Shown in pieces: positions 45,511 to 57,698 of a stretch of 64,000 nt of DNA. A program made the translations under genes and the position numbers. The notes beneath the pieces were generated by a model, which saw nothing but the letters and a program-made list of their open reading frames with translations, searched no databases and had not been told where the DNA came from. Within the stretch, counting starts at the first letter, position 1, and every line of letters starts with the position of its first letter. This DNA is from Rhynchopus sp. YZ270_cl-10 (Eukaryota > Euglenozoa > Diplonemea > Diplonemida > Diplonemidae): assembly GCA_964035575.1 (NCBI GenBank), contig OZ037886.1:1-64000 (forward strand), in the 5' to 3' direction.

Positions 45511-47149
45511 AGTGTTTAATGTTTAAGTCCACCAAAAACAAACCAGACACCCAAGAACAGCAGAGACAAGGTAAGATGATCCTAAAGCCCTTGGTGCTTT
45601 ACTCACTTTACCCTAAAAAACGAGAGAAAAAAATTGATGTGTTTCACATCAAAACACGTACTCCGCCAATTGCGTCCTCCCGACGTATAACCTACCCCAG
45701 CCTGAGGTGATGCCAACCCATAGTTATGGGCCGGGTGGTGGACGAGGACTTAACACAGCAGCAAAAAAAAAACGAAGAAAAAAGAAAAAAAACTGACCCT
45801 GAGCCTTCACAAGGTTGAGTCGCCTGAAGTGATTGATACTTTTTTTGAAAGCTTTGTTGTAATAGTGAGACACCCGAGATGTGCTCCACGAGATTTTTGC
45901 TTATTTTTCTGCTAAGGAAACAGCCCTGGGGCCACTTTTAATGTAATGATAGCGGCACACGGCCACCTGCTGCAGACCCGCATCCTTGCTGGCTCGAAAA
46001 ACCTCTCGCAAATAAACACCCCACAGCGTCTTGAAAGGAACGCAAAAAACCCCCCTTGAAATCCACGGATGAACACCCGTTACCACACTCTGCCGTGACA
46101 CACAAAACAGATGGTCAGCCGACAAAAAAAAACTTTTAATAACGAACACGAACTTAACAAGAAGGGAAAAGGGGAATGGATGGGGTGAAACAGGTGGGTA
46201 CTAGAAATATGTTGATAAATTGAAAAAAATGAAGAAAAAAATGAGGGGGAGAGGGCGGCGGCGGCGGAGGGGGCGGGTTTGCCCCAAGGTTCACCCCCTC
46301 CAATGTGCGTGGAACAAAAAATCAGAATAAAAAAAGAAAAAGGTTGAGAGTTCATCCTCACCTAATGAAAAAAAGGGACGCTTGAGACATGCAAACCGTC
46401 TCTACGGATGCAGACACAAAAGTGGAGTTACGATTTGTATTTATTTTTTTTTGAACTCAGTGTAATTGCACACCGGTTTTTGTGGTATTTTGGCTTAGTT
46501 TGGCTTTTTGCACGCCAAAAAAAGGGCGGGTTTTTTTGCTGTTATCTCGTTGTACTCTGGTATCACCCCCACAAAAGGGTGGCGAGGCAACCCCGTTGTG
46601 GAAGTCTTTTTGCACCCTGTCGCACCTCTCGCCTCTGAAAGTACTGCAGTGCTTGGGACAAAAGTCTCTCTTCAGAAAAAACCCCTTGACTTTATTTTTT
46701 GGACTGTATCAATGTAGCTGACGACGCGGTATGCACTCTTTAAAAACGCATACAAAGGGGGCGTCACCCCATCTGCGTAAACGCCTCATCCCAGAGATGG
46801 AGACATGAGACATAGGATCGAGGTGGCACTGTGACTGTTGACATGTGCTTGTGATGTACACGCTGCGCTTGACACACATTTCAAGCGTGATTTTTGTTGT
46901 TTTTACGGAAGCGGCTCTCAAGTAAAAAAGGAGCAGTTTTTTTTTTGGGGGTAATTATCATAACACCCACGTTACTAATACCCATTTACGATAATACCCA
47001 CTGGGTATTATCGTAAACTTTTTGGGTATTATCGTAAAGTTTTTGGGTATTATCGTAAAGTTTTTGGGTATTAGTTTTGGGTATTATCGTAAACTTTTTG
47101 GGTATTATCGTAAACTTTTTGGGTATTATCGTAAACTTTTTGGGTATTA

Positions 47150-47350
47150 CCCAGGTTGGGTAGTACCCAGGCACCCAGGTACCCAGGTACCCAGGTACCC
47201 AGGTACCCAGGTACCCAGGTACCCAGGTACCCAGGTACCCAGGTACCCAGGTACCCAGGTACCCAGGTACCCAGGTACCCAGGTACCCAGGTACCCAGGT
47301 ACCCAGGTACCCAGGTACCCAGGTACCCAGGTACCCAGGTACCCAGGTCC
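47150..47350. repeat. 8-bp array (ACCCAGGT)n inside the TIR element
   Basis: About 23 copies. The unit contains GGTACC at each junction. A two-unit remnant sits at the inner end of the right arm near 48890. Confidence 0.93.
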
Positions 47351-47916
47351 AGGTCCAGGAACAGGTACCCAGGAACAGGAAAAAAGTCGTGAAAGAGCAA
47401 CCACAGCTCCACATGACAAACACAAAAGTGTCCAGTCACGTGGGGCATTCATGCACTGAGGAGATAATGATCCAACAATTTACAAGAAAGATTACTTAAC
47501 CTACTGCTGGAAATTGCCAGGTCGTAGTAACACACAAAGTGTGCCTCCGTTCGGGAAGACCGGATATTCTAAAGACCAAAAAGGCCTCAAGAATATCTTC
47601 CGGTAGTCAAGGTAGAACCGAGTGAACGGCCCAAGACCCCCGTGGAGAAGTTAAATGTTGTAATGCTATCAGGTAGAAACTGCGAACACTGTCTTACCCT
47701 CCTCAATGCATGGTGGAAGATGTCTTACACAACCAATATCCTGTACCCAGGTACCCATATTCCCAGACCCACGCAGTACCACGTCGCAGTACTACGCAAA
47801 ATTTACCACCAGACCCTGCCTTCGTGCACCTTAAGTACAACGCCGCAGACAGGCCAAACATGCGTTGGACTCAGAGGAATGCCCGCTGTGCAGGTATCAT
47901 GAGAACCAACTCCCAG

Positions 47917-47948
47917 CAACAACGCCCGCCTTTTGGCGGGCGTTGTTG
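47917..47948. other. Perfect 14-bp hairpin
   Basis: CAACAACGCCCGCC, TTTT loop, GGCGGGCGTTGTTG, inside the TIR element. A strong isolated palindrome with no coding context. Confidence 0.85.
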
Positions 47949-49050
47949 AGGGTGTTTGGGGTGCAAAGTTTTCCACAATTTTGATGCGCGGGTACAGAAG
48001 TGTTGTCTTGTTCTTTCATCTCTAGGAATGTAAATGTCAATCGCGTTTAACTACCACTAGGGCTTGTTCAGTGAACCCACAAGGGGTCGAAGGGGGTTGG
48101 TTATCCCGTATCTATCAAAGGTTGTGTCGACCAGGCTAAACCACTATGTTACGCTGTACGTTGTTAAATCCGAAGAAATAACACTTTAGCAGCCGCAGGA
48201 AGTTTGCTAAAAAGAGTGCCTCACGCTACACACACCACCACCCGCGATTGACTTAGATGTTATAACAAAGAGAATTCAGAACAAAACAACACCCTGCCCC
48301 ATACACACTAAATTGTCATGCTTCAAGAACATGCCTGGGCCAAAATTACTATGACGAAAAGGCAACAAGACCACCCACAAGGAGTGTGAAATGTGCACTG
48401 GTTTTCTGGGGGAACGCAATATTTTCTTGTGTCTAGTCCTCCGCGAGCAGAGGACAGACTTTCCGGAAGGTTGCCAAAGTCGAATTTCTTGCACTAGCTA
48501 TGCTCCCTGGGTTAATGGCTATAGCAGTGACTGACTAAATGTTCCCACCCAGGTCTTCGTATGTTGAGGTGTAGAATGTCGGAGACGGAGAAGCGCAATC
48601 GCTGATGCAGTTCAGATTTCGCGATCCTGTGATGAGTGTAAATGTGGGTGTAATTAAGTTATGTCGCTTGGAGAAAGATTAATTGTTAATTGTCAAGAAA
48701 AATGGTTACCCTGAATTTGAGGATGTAAGACAGGGATGCAAAAAGTTGTGTAAAAAAAAACCCCCCCCATATATTTAGTGAAAATTGTATTTTCCCTGGG
48801 GTCGATGAAACCATACCTTGTCTGCACATTCACCAGCGTGCGAGCGCCTCTGATACCTTGCGCGAGTAGCCAGCTAAATCACATCGTACCTGGGTACCTG
48901 GGTAATACCCAAAAAGTTTACGATAATACCCAAAACTAATACCCAAATAGTTTACGATAATACCCAAAAACTTTACGATAATACCCAAAAAGTTTACGAT
49001 AATACCCAGTGGGTATTATCGTAAATGGGTATTAGTAACGTGGGTGTTAT

Positions 49051-52000
49051 AGTCATTTTCCCTTTTTTTTGTTGTATTTGGAATGGGAGGGGCTGTGAAG
49101 GAGACTCAAGCGTGAGACATGAGGAGTGCTTGGCTCTTACCACTTCGGGGGAGGGATGGGATGGAAGGGGGTGGAGGGAAAAGCAATCAACACTGCGACA
49201 CTGACGCGTTGTTGAAACGTTGAAAGGTGAAGTTGATAACATGCAAGACGCCACTGAGAGCAGGTGCATGCTACCACTTCTGCTGAAAATGAGTCATTTT
49301 CTAATTTTTTGTGATATCTGACGTGTCCTGTCTGCTGTGACAGTGGCATGTGCTTTTGAATATACTGTTTCAAACTGATAAATTGTTAAATGAAAACTGG
49401 CCAGAACGGGATGTGTGCATCAACAAAATACCCAATTAAAAAAATATTCCAGACATCACTCGAATCGATGCAAAAAATTGAAAGATGAATAAACACATGT
49501 TTAAAAATAAAATAAAAAAGATGGGACCAATAAAAAAAGGCCCCTCGCACTTCTGATGGCAGTTTGTTTAATTGAACTATCGTTGGCTTTTCGTTGGTTT
49601 TGCATTGCTTGTCATAGCTGTTCAAAAGGTTGTTTGTTTTTTCTTTTCTTTTTTTTTGGTTTTTTTATGTGTGTGATGGGAAGTGAGACTAATATATTGT
49701 GAGGAGAAAGAACGCGAGTACAACAACAGAGAAAATGAACCCCTCGGTACATCTTGAAAAAAGAGAGAAAATTAGAAGATGAAGCTGAGCCTCTCGCGCT
49801 TGGTCACCTTGCAAATAAATAAAAAAAGAAGTTGAAAAGTGCAAACGCCTCAGGAAAATGAACGGCAAAAAAAAAGAGAGAAAGTATTTGCTATCGAAAA
49901 AAAAGGAACCACTTTTGATCTTGCTTCCGACCCAGTTATTATATTCTCTGTGTGTATCTCCGAGTAGTGTGATTCGTGTCAAAAACGTTACATACAATTT
50001 TAAAATCCTTCAGAGACAAAACTTTTTACCAAAAGGTTACATAGAGGTGCACAACCTTGTCACAAAGTACCTATAAAAGTGAGGCTGCGAGGTTTAAAAA
50101 AAGAGGCAAATTCCATAAACGAGAGGAAGATGCTGTGACATACAGACCACACAACGCAAAAGCTGGTTTCGTGACAACGTGTTTTATTTTGGCAAATAAA
50201 AAAAAATGGGTACTTTTTTTTTGTGCCGTGCACACCTGCCAGTGTTCGTGGGGTATGAGTTGTCCACCAAGACTGTTTTGGCTGATTGCAGACACACACA
50301 AAACCTGTCATTCTACTTTGGTTTTTCTTTTTAAAATAATCTGTGGGATTGGAGCGTCTGCCATGCAGTCAGGAACACTCAAAACCATCTAATTTTGTAT
50401 TCACTTTTTGGATTAAAACGGGGCAGGGGGGATGCACCTCCTGCCAGAGACGGCAATTGCACTGTGACCTCCACGTCACAGTTCTCACGTGTCAAACAAA
50501 AGGTGTCAATTTCCAGCATTTCTGTCCTTCTAACTGACAATAACTGAACACTTCTGCGGAAAATACAAAATAAAAAGAGAGAAAATGTTTATGGGCCGCA
50601 AAACGCAAAACTGGGGGTGGGGGAAAACAAACTTAAGGGAACACACACCCTTCACAACAAGAGCGCTGGAAGTTTTGGACCACCAGAGAGCGGGGGGGAA
50701 AGCAGCGTTGGGTGAATCAATGGTGAATGGCGCCACCTCCCCTCCCACTCATGAGCTCCCCCATCCTTAAGGGTCCCTTTTAAAGACCCTTCGTGGCCCT
50801 AAATGAAAAGGTTGAAAAGATGAACCCGTGGGTGGCATCTTTCAAAAAAAAATAAACTTTGAATCCTGTGCTGCAATACACAGGAGAGAGCTGCAAGGGG
50901 GGAGAAAAAACACCCACTGTTTGGTACGTATGGTGACTACCTCCAAAAAAAAAACAAAAAAGGTTGGAAAGATATCGAATACGGCTCTCGTGCATACACA
51001 TCTGCCACACATAATAATATTGACAAAGCACAGTACATCGAAGCATTTGGAAATCAGTATTTTATTTTGGCTTCGTCATTCGCGCAGAGTAGTGTTGGGT
51101 TTGCGGGTGGGTTGTTGAAAAGCAGTTGTGGGGTAGTTCCCAAGAGTAGAACATTGCCCCTTAGTGTGTGTATGTGTTTGCTATCAGGCGTGGGTTTGTT
51201 CCCTGGTATTGAGAGGATAGTCCACTGTGTGTTGTTTGAAAGCAGTTGTGGGGTAGTTCCTAAGAGTGGAACGTCGCCCAATGGGGTAAGTGGGTGTGGT
51301 GTGTCGGTGTTGGACATATACATGCCCGAAGGACACAATAATATTTTGTTTTTGGTTGGAACATTGATTAAAAAGAAAAACGGCACAAAAAAAAAAAGTA
51401 GGGAAAATAGTGGGGAGAGAGGTAAAAGAAACAAATGAACCTTGGGTACAGACCCTCTTAAAAATGATGTTTAAAAAAACGTATGTGCAATGTTAGCTCT
51501 TTTGTTCTGCCGAACTTTAAGTTCAACAGGAAAACGCCAAACATCTGCTTTTTTCGCAAAGCCTTAGGGGGGCCTTTCGGTACCCCCCTCAAAAAAAAAG
51601 GAAAACACCCTTTTGAAATTGCGTGTTTTCGCTCAGAACTTTGACTCTTCTTTTTTTTTCTGTTTTTGTTGTTTTTTTTTTGTTTTTGTTTTGACGAATC
51701 ATCCGTGTCGTCAAGACAGGTTCAGTCTGACAGAACCACCAATACTGACCAAGGTCACCCGAAGGCTGGCTGCTTGCAGACAGCACACACCTCATCCTTA
51801 AAAGACATGCCAGAATGGTTGAGGCCTTTGGGAACTCTGGTCTGGTACACTTCTGGTTTGTTTGTTTGTTTGTTTGTTTGATTGTCTGTGGGGTGAGGAC
51901 CACTGCCACGCAAAAGGTATGCAGTGGTCGTATCTCAGAGACTGTGTGGAGGAATTGGGGGAAGGAACCCTCCACAAACAATGTGAGTACAGCAATAAAT

Positions 52001-52378
52001 AAAAAAAAATGAATAAAAAGAAATGTCAGAACGTATACGAATCCAGATGCAAACGCAAAATAAAAATAATATAAATCAAGAGGCAAGGTCCTCTCTATCT
52101 AAGGGAGAGAAGGTGGGGTGTTTGCGGGGTGGGATGAGGGGGGGTAAGGGAAAAAAGAGAAAAACATTTTTTTTTTTCTGATATTAATTTATTATGCCCC
52201 TGACCCTGACCCTGACCGCCCCCAACACATAGTGGCAAGGAGTTTCTCAAACATACATCCCCACCCCCAACCCCACCGTCCCAGATCCTTTACACCAATA
52301 CTCTGTATGACAGCTCTAACCAAGTGGTTCGCTGATGCACACAGACACCGCCCCACATTACTCCACTCAACTCAGAAC
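49051..52378. other. AT-rich spacer, no supported gene
   Basis: Holds a stem-loop at 50812-50845, another AAGATGA tract near 49775 and a TTTG microsatellite at 51858-51880. A short CCCTGA triplet repeat lies at 52197-52217. A 43-bp imperfect direct repeat at about 51117 and 51238 contains AGCAGTTGTGGGGTAGTTCC. That repeat sits in frames of 123-126 codons on both strands with no recognisable domain. Confidence 0.55.
50812..50845. other. Stem-loop with AAGATGA 5' arm (family member)
   Basis: TTGAAAAGATG opposite CATCTTTCAA, with an inner CCC/GGG pairing. Confidence 0.45.
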
Positions 52379-54232
52379 TCAGAACGTGCCAGACTTGGAG
52401 GCAAGGTACTTGGCGACAACGCGCATCGCGTATATCAACCCTGCTTGGAACCGCGCCTCAGACGCGAGCAGGGTAATGTGTGTCTTATCTTTCGATGAGA
52501 ACGGCTGTAGAGAAAAGATGGAATGTTGAGAGGCTTTGCTTTTCCGTTTTCATACCTGTGCATAAGAGTGGTCGAAATGGTATGTCTCGTAGGTGATGTC
52601 GCCTGCGAGACAGCCGACGAACTTGATGTAGCGTTTCATGTCTTTGATGCCTGCCTCTCTGATGCCGACAAGGCGGTTGATGTTCCGGTAGTCCATGTCG
52701 TCTGCGACGATGCCGTAGAGGCCGTGCACGTAGAACCACACCATGCGGCGCAGGCGTGTTGTGTCGATGTCGCGGATGCGGCCGAAGATGTCGTTGTCCG
52801 TCATCGTCGTCACAGTGAAGAAGCGGTCGTCCAGCTGGCTCGCAAGCTCGCCACTTAAGAGCTGGTCCACAACGCAAGACGCGTCGTCCTTCCAGTTGTA
52901 CTCAGAAAGCCGCAGGTTCGCAATGCTGCTGCGTTCGCCCACGAAGCGTGCCCCCACCTTGTCCCCGCTGATGAGCCGCATGCGCCCCACGTTCTTGCAG
53001 TGGCTGCTCGTCACACAGTCCTCCTTGATGTCCTCCTCCACCATCGCGCTGAACGCCTCAAGAGGTGTCGTCCCCGGAAGCGGGTCGTTGCTGTAGTTGA
53101 GCGCGTCTAGCATGTTCGTCACCTCCTTCGGGCGGGGCGGGGCGGAGTGGTTCTCAGACACGTCGAGGCCCTCCCCCTCGCAGATGCAACCCATGCCCTT
53201 CGCGATCGAGCAGAACGACAGCATCTGCGTCGAGATCACGATTGCCTGCACAAGCTCGGGCAGAGTCCACCCGCCGCCTTCCACAAGGTCGCGCACGTTC
53301 TCAACGTTGATCTGCCACGGTGTCGTCGCAAGCTTCACGTTGATGTCGACGAAGCCCGCAAGCTTCGGGTTTGCCTCCACGCTTTGCAGGACGTCCTCGT
53401 TGCCGCCTGTGCTCAGGTATTGTATCTCGCAGCGTTCGACCCAGTACTCACACTCGTTCACGGAGGCAGACATGAGTGCGATGTACCACCGCTGGTCTGC
53501 CGCCAGCGGTCCCTTGGACATGACCTCGTGCCAGGAGTTGTACAGCTTGAGCGCCATCTCCGGCTTGCAGGAGAGGACACGCACCCAGTTGGGGACCTCG
53601 CCCTCTGCGAGGAAGGCCTTCTGGTAGAGGTCGCATGCGGGTGTGAAGGTCGAGAAGAGCGGCTCCAGGTCGCTGAGGGGCACGAAGCGAGAGCAAGACT
53701 TCTCGCGCCACTTGAAGGCGGTAGCGCTCTGGTAGGGCGAGATGTGCCGGCTCGAGCAGCCTGAGGATGAGACGTATGCATCGTCGCCGATATCGTCGCT
53801 GACGGCATCGGGCCCGCATGACCCACTGCCGTTGCGCGCAAGGCCGTTCTGCCCACGACGCCCCTTCCGCCGCTTCTTTGCCTTGAGCGGTTGCGAGGCC
53901 TCGGAGTCGTCACGCCCTGTCCTGTCGGGGAGGTCGTAGTTGTCGTCGTCTGCGTCGTCGTCCAACATCTCTTCTATCTCAAGAAGGCAGTTCTTGCGCA
54001 GCCACGCCAGCAGGTCGTTGAACGAGTCTGCAATATCCGTGAACGGGCAGCAGTGCGCATAGCACAGGATGTACGGCCCGTGGTCCGCCACAAACGCGAG
54101 CACCGTGTCGTTCCCGTACCGCAGTGCGCTCGACGCAGCCTCCTTCAGCGCCTCCACGATCCTGTCAGTCGCCTCCTGCCGCTTCGTCGCGTCATCTGTG
54201 AGCAGCTGCCCGTAGTCAGGAGTCTCCCCCAT
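52379..54232 (-). CDS. Sestrin (PA26 family), two exons, 600 aa
   Basis: ATG at 54232. Exon 1 is 54232-52556 (559 codons), with a 51-bp GTATGA...CTACAG intron (52505-52555). Exon 2 is 52504-52379 and ends TGA. Without exon 2 the conserved C-terminus is missing, and with it the protein ends KTHITLLASEARFQAGLIYAM like animal sestrins. Residues ~88-165 are an acidic then basic low-complexity linker. The N-terminal sestrin domain follows (~190-350) with GPLAADQRWYIALMSASVN and Cys261 in NECEYW, the position of the redox Cys in animal sestrins. WTLPELVQAIVISTQMLSF is next. The C-terminal domain has LRRMVWFYVHGLYGI (~495). Sestrins inhibit mTORC1 through GATOR2 and in animals sense leucine. Whether those pockets are kept cannot be judged here. 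It is longer than the ~480-aa human proteins. TTTTTACCTCTCTTAG lies just before the ATG. Confidence 0.95.
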
Positions 54233-54837
54233 CCCACCCGATCACTAAGAGAGGTAAAAATGTGACGTTTTTTTAGATGGCATAAAAAAGGAAGAAAGTT
54301 GGTAGAGGATCTAATCCTCGCACTTGGCGAAAAAAAAATTCAACTATCATGTTCGCTATGAAAGAAGAGAGAAGCTGATGCTGAAGGATGTGTGACCAGG
54401 TCAGAACAGTCGCCTCTGGCTGGAGCACAACAACTTCAGTGCAAACGTAAACAGGAATATCGCCATGAACGTGAAGATTGGACTACGGTCGTAGCCCACA
54501 AGCCCTCCTGGTGCACCAATGACCAGAGGCCCATGAGGAGGAGACGGCAGGTGCGGGAATTGGGTTCTGAATCCCAAGAGCTTGACAGAGAAATATTATA
54601 TTTTTAAGAAAGGGTACGCAGGGGAGGGGCAAGGGGGAAAGGTGTGCATTTTTTTTTCTGATCAGACCCAGAGGATTTCCTGCCTACGTACTACAGCGAA
54701 AAAAAAAACGACCAAAGCCAGCCAACAATCATGCTCATGCCTTGACACGGAATCCCTTTCCTCCTCTGTTGGTGTGTGGGGGAAGGGGGAGGGGAAGGTG
54801 AGTAAAAAGAGTACAATACCGCAAGCCGTGTGTCGTT

Positions 54838-55487
54838 TCAGCCATACCTGCGTCCACGACCACGCTCGTGCTTGCGGCCAGTCTTGGTCTTGTTGCACAG
54901 GAATGGCCTGGCGTGGCTTCCGGGGACACCCGGGGCACCGAAGTGCTTGTATGCGGTACGTGCGGCACGCTTTCCACGGAGAAGCACGGTGTTGGATCCC
55001 TGTGGTGGGTGAAGATAATAAATGTCAAAGACATACAAATGAACAACAAGACATACCTTGGGCGCCTTCATGGCGAGCTGGTCAAGGGTCATGACCTCAC
55101 CTCCGGCCTTCAGGATGCGGGCACGTGCGGTCTCGGTGAAGCGGAGTGCGGCAACACGGAGCTTCGGCACGTCGGCGAGACGGGTGTCGTCAGTGACGTT
55201 TCCGACGATGACGCAGGTCTTGTCCTCTCTGCCCTTCATGTTGAGGGCAATGCGGGACAGGGTCATCGGGGGGAGGTTGGTGCGGCTCATCATAAGACGG
55301 TGGAGCACGGCCTGTGGTGGTGTGTTGGACAAACAAGAAGACGGCAGCATACCTTGTTGAACGGGCACTCGGCACGGCGGGCCAGGAAGCGGTAGATCTT
55401 CACCAACAGGTACACGTAGGGGTTGGTGGAGGAGGGCTCAGTGCGAAGCGCGTGGTGCTTCTTCACGGCGGTGGTGTCTCTTCCCAT
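54838..55487 (-). CDS. RPL18: 60S ribosomal protein eL18, copy A
   Basis: Three exons: 55487-55353, 55311-55057 and 54999-54838 (TGA). They are separated by GT-AG introns of 41 bp (55312-55352) and 57 bp (55000-55056), both at phase 0. The product is 183 residues, the normal eL18 size. Landmarks are [35 protein letters not shown], the ALRF stretch, [17 protein letters not shown] and [11 protein letters not shown], with a basic [13 protein letters not shown] end. It is a structural component of the cytosolic large subunit. The protein is identical to copy B 2.9 kb upstream, and about 100 bp of 3' flank is also identical. The 5' flank differs from just before the ATG. Confidence 0.97.
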
Positions 55488-56872
55488 TTTGAGGTTGTTT
55501 TTGTCTGGGTCTGTGTGGCTGGAGAATTTTTAAACAACAAATAAATGTGTGGCATAGTTTGGAATAGGCTAAATCCTAAATCTGACCCCAAAATCAAAAA
55601 TCTCAAAAGCGAGTACAAAAAAAAAAGAACCCGTCTCGGGTCACCAAAGTCCTGCTGGACGATAAATTGAAACTCTATGAAAGTCTACCTGAGGGTGAAA
55701 GGTGCTGGGACGGCTTCCCCACACAGTGAAAAGACCCAAAAAACGGAAGAGTTTCTTCCGAATTCGAAAAAATAAAAAATAAAAAATAGATTTCCGGTAG
55801 GGCCTGTAGTCCTAGGGGCGGGCTGGGGGTGGGGTGGGGCACAGCCCCATCTCACCCCTCATATGGAAACTAACTGAAGCAGCTCTACTGCGACTTGGTC
55901 TTACGTACGTAAAGTAAAAATATATTTTCGGGTGAATAACAAAATTCTTCCACCCCCCTGTAAAACTGCAAATTCGTCATGCAATCCTCAAAGATGCCGA
56001 TGGCAGCCTCGAGGTTCTCAGTTGCTGTGAAGGGAGCACATTCGTGCCATTAGAGTGTGGTGAGGAGGACCCCTTCACATTTCCTCGAACTTCAGAAGGG
56101 GCAGGAGGTACTCGAGCTCGTCCCCCTCATCTCGTGGAGGCGAGCGGCTGCGTTGGCCGCCGTAGGGCAGCGAGGGAGGGACTGGAAGACAAAGTCGTCT
56201 TGAAGTTCCCGTTTGGCCGATTCGAGGCGGTGAGGATGCTCGTGTCCTGCATCCAGGTGTTGGGCACCTGGGCGTCGAAACCCACAGTCCGGAGACTGGG
56301 GCAGGATTGTTCATGGACGAGGGCATCGTTCGCCCCCATCAGCCGGAGCAGGAAAAAGTCGCTGCTCGGCGGTGAAGGCCGCGAGATGTCTTCAGGGTTA
56401 TCCGCATGAGGTTCGACATCGTGGGGATGCACGACGCTGGCAGCCCTCCAAGAGCATACGGCGCATCTCACTTCGCCACCAACGAAGCGGTGCTGCCCTG
56501 TGTGTGGCCTTCACAAGCTTCGAGGACATGCCTTTTACAGCAAGGGCACGTCGGCCGTCGGCGTGCATGTCGGCGCGAATATGCGCGAATACACCCGTTA
56601 ACCGACTGAAAAGATGTATAATGTGGAGAGCCGTTTGTCAGTTACGGGACATTCGGTCTACTCTGTCGCATCTCACCTCACTCCTGGAGGGGTAACGCAC
56701 TGCCACTCTATTTTTTGCTTGTGCGTAAAGTGTGTAAAGTGTGTAATAAATGTTCTGTGTTGATATTTTTATTACTGCAATACGCTCCCACTGACTACCT
56801 GGCCGTGAAGAGGAAACCTCTTCGAGACCAAAGAAAAAGAGAAAAAAAAGCTCCAAATTTGAAAATCGGTAA
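55488..56872. other. Spacer with a GC-rich, coding-like relic at about 56040-56640
   Basis: The flanks are AT-rich, but 56040-56640 has gene-like composition. On the plus strand a frame ending in TGA at 56409 is followed in the same frame by a zinc-knuckle-looking peptide (KRCCPVCGLHKLRGHAF) up to 56600. On the minus strand 56471-56075 holds two short frames. No single frame spans the block, so it may be a gene remnant. I cannot name it. Confidence 0.35.
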
Positions 56873-57305
56873 TATGGTGCTTCCCGGGGGGTATGCATTT
56901 CATAAATTTTCAATTCAATTCACAACTTTTCACCACCCTTTTTTTCTTCGTTGGTGAAGCTTTTAAATGCCGGCATTTGCATTTCCGGAATCCGTCCGGC
57001 CAGTGGTGGGGTCAATTTGCCGAAATGGACAAGTTCTCGTCATTTCCGCACAGTGCACAGTACACAGGTACACCACATCACGTTCTATCTTGTGAATCCC
57101 AGCATACCCCTCAATGGGTGGTCACCACCCAACCCAAAAAAAAACCCCCCCAAAAAAAAAAATCAATTCACAACTTTTCACAATTTTTCACAATTTTTCA
57201 CCAGCCTTCACAATTTTATAGCGGTTTTCGTGTTGTGAAAACTTGTGAAAACTTGTCACATTTTGTGAAAATTTGTGAAATGCATACCCCCCGGGAAGCA
57301 CCATA
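56873..57305. mobile_element. 433-bp MITE with about 30-bp terminal inverted repeats
   Basis: TATGGTGCTTCCCGGGGGGT at the left is mirrored by ACCCCCCGGGAAGCACCATA at the right, and pairing continues to ATGCATTTCA. TA at both ends fits a mariner-type TA duplication. The interior is rich in TTTTCACAA repeats and an A/C run. No coding sequence. Confidence 0.8.
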
Positions 57306-57698
57306 ATAGCAGATATTATTATAGATAATATCAGATATAGGGAATTTAGGATTTAGGATTTAGGATTTAGGATATAGTTTTTAGGATTTACACTGGTATG
57401 GAATAATAAAACAAAAAAAATGGGTCTTTTTTTTCTCTGAAAACTCATGACAAAATCCCAGACCATCGCTGCACAAATCGACAAACACTCCTTGCACACA
57501 GAAGAAGCATTCCAACGGGGCTGATTGGTAGTGTTCTGCGGCCTCTCCCTGCGACGTCTGCCTCTTGTCTGACTTCTGATAAATTACTACAGAGCTCATG
57601 CCTTGACACGGAATCCCTTTCCTCCTCTGTTGGTGTGTGGGGGAAGGGGGAGGGGAAGGTGAGTAAAAAGAGTACAATACCGCAAGCCGTGTGTCGTT
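57306..57698. other. Spacer with short TTTAGGA repeats
   Basis: GGATTTAGGATTTAGG-type 7-bp units at about 57340-57390. From 57597 onward the sequence is the 3' flank shared with eL18 copy A (54736-54837). Confidence 0.7.

Larger units (their letters stand above)
43763..46959. other. AT-rich spacer with stem-loops, no gene seen
   Basis: Many A/T homopolymers and a GA microsatellite at about 45340-45365. AAGATGA-type stem-loops occur at 44307-44340, 45489-45510 and 45570-45613. Frames up to 137 codons here show no family features. Confidence 0.6.
46960..49050. mobile_element. 2.1-kb terminal-inverted-repeat element, non-autonomous
   Basis: The ends are inverted copies starting ATAACACCCACGTTACTAAT and extending about 170 bp. 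They are made largely of a subterminal repeat, TATTATCGTAAACTTTTTGG with G/C variants, and finish in ACCCAGGT units. ATAACACC/GGTGTTAT at the termini would fit a TA target duplication, but flanks are too short of matches to be sure. The interior (47350-48880) has no transposase-like frame. I cannot name the superfamily. Confidence 0.75.

Noticed and set aside
46986-47459. Frames with GYLGTWVP or RYPGTQVP repeats
   Set aside because: Translation of the 8-bp ACCCAGGT array in the TIR element.
52232-52498. Plus-strand 88-codon frame
   Set aside because: Antisense to the second exon of sestrin, which has clear family similarity.
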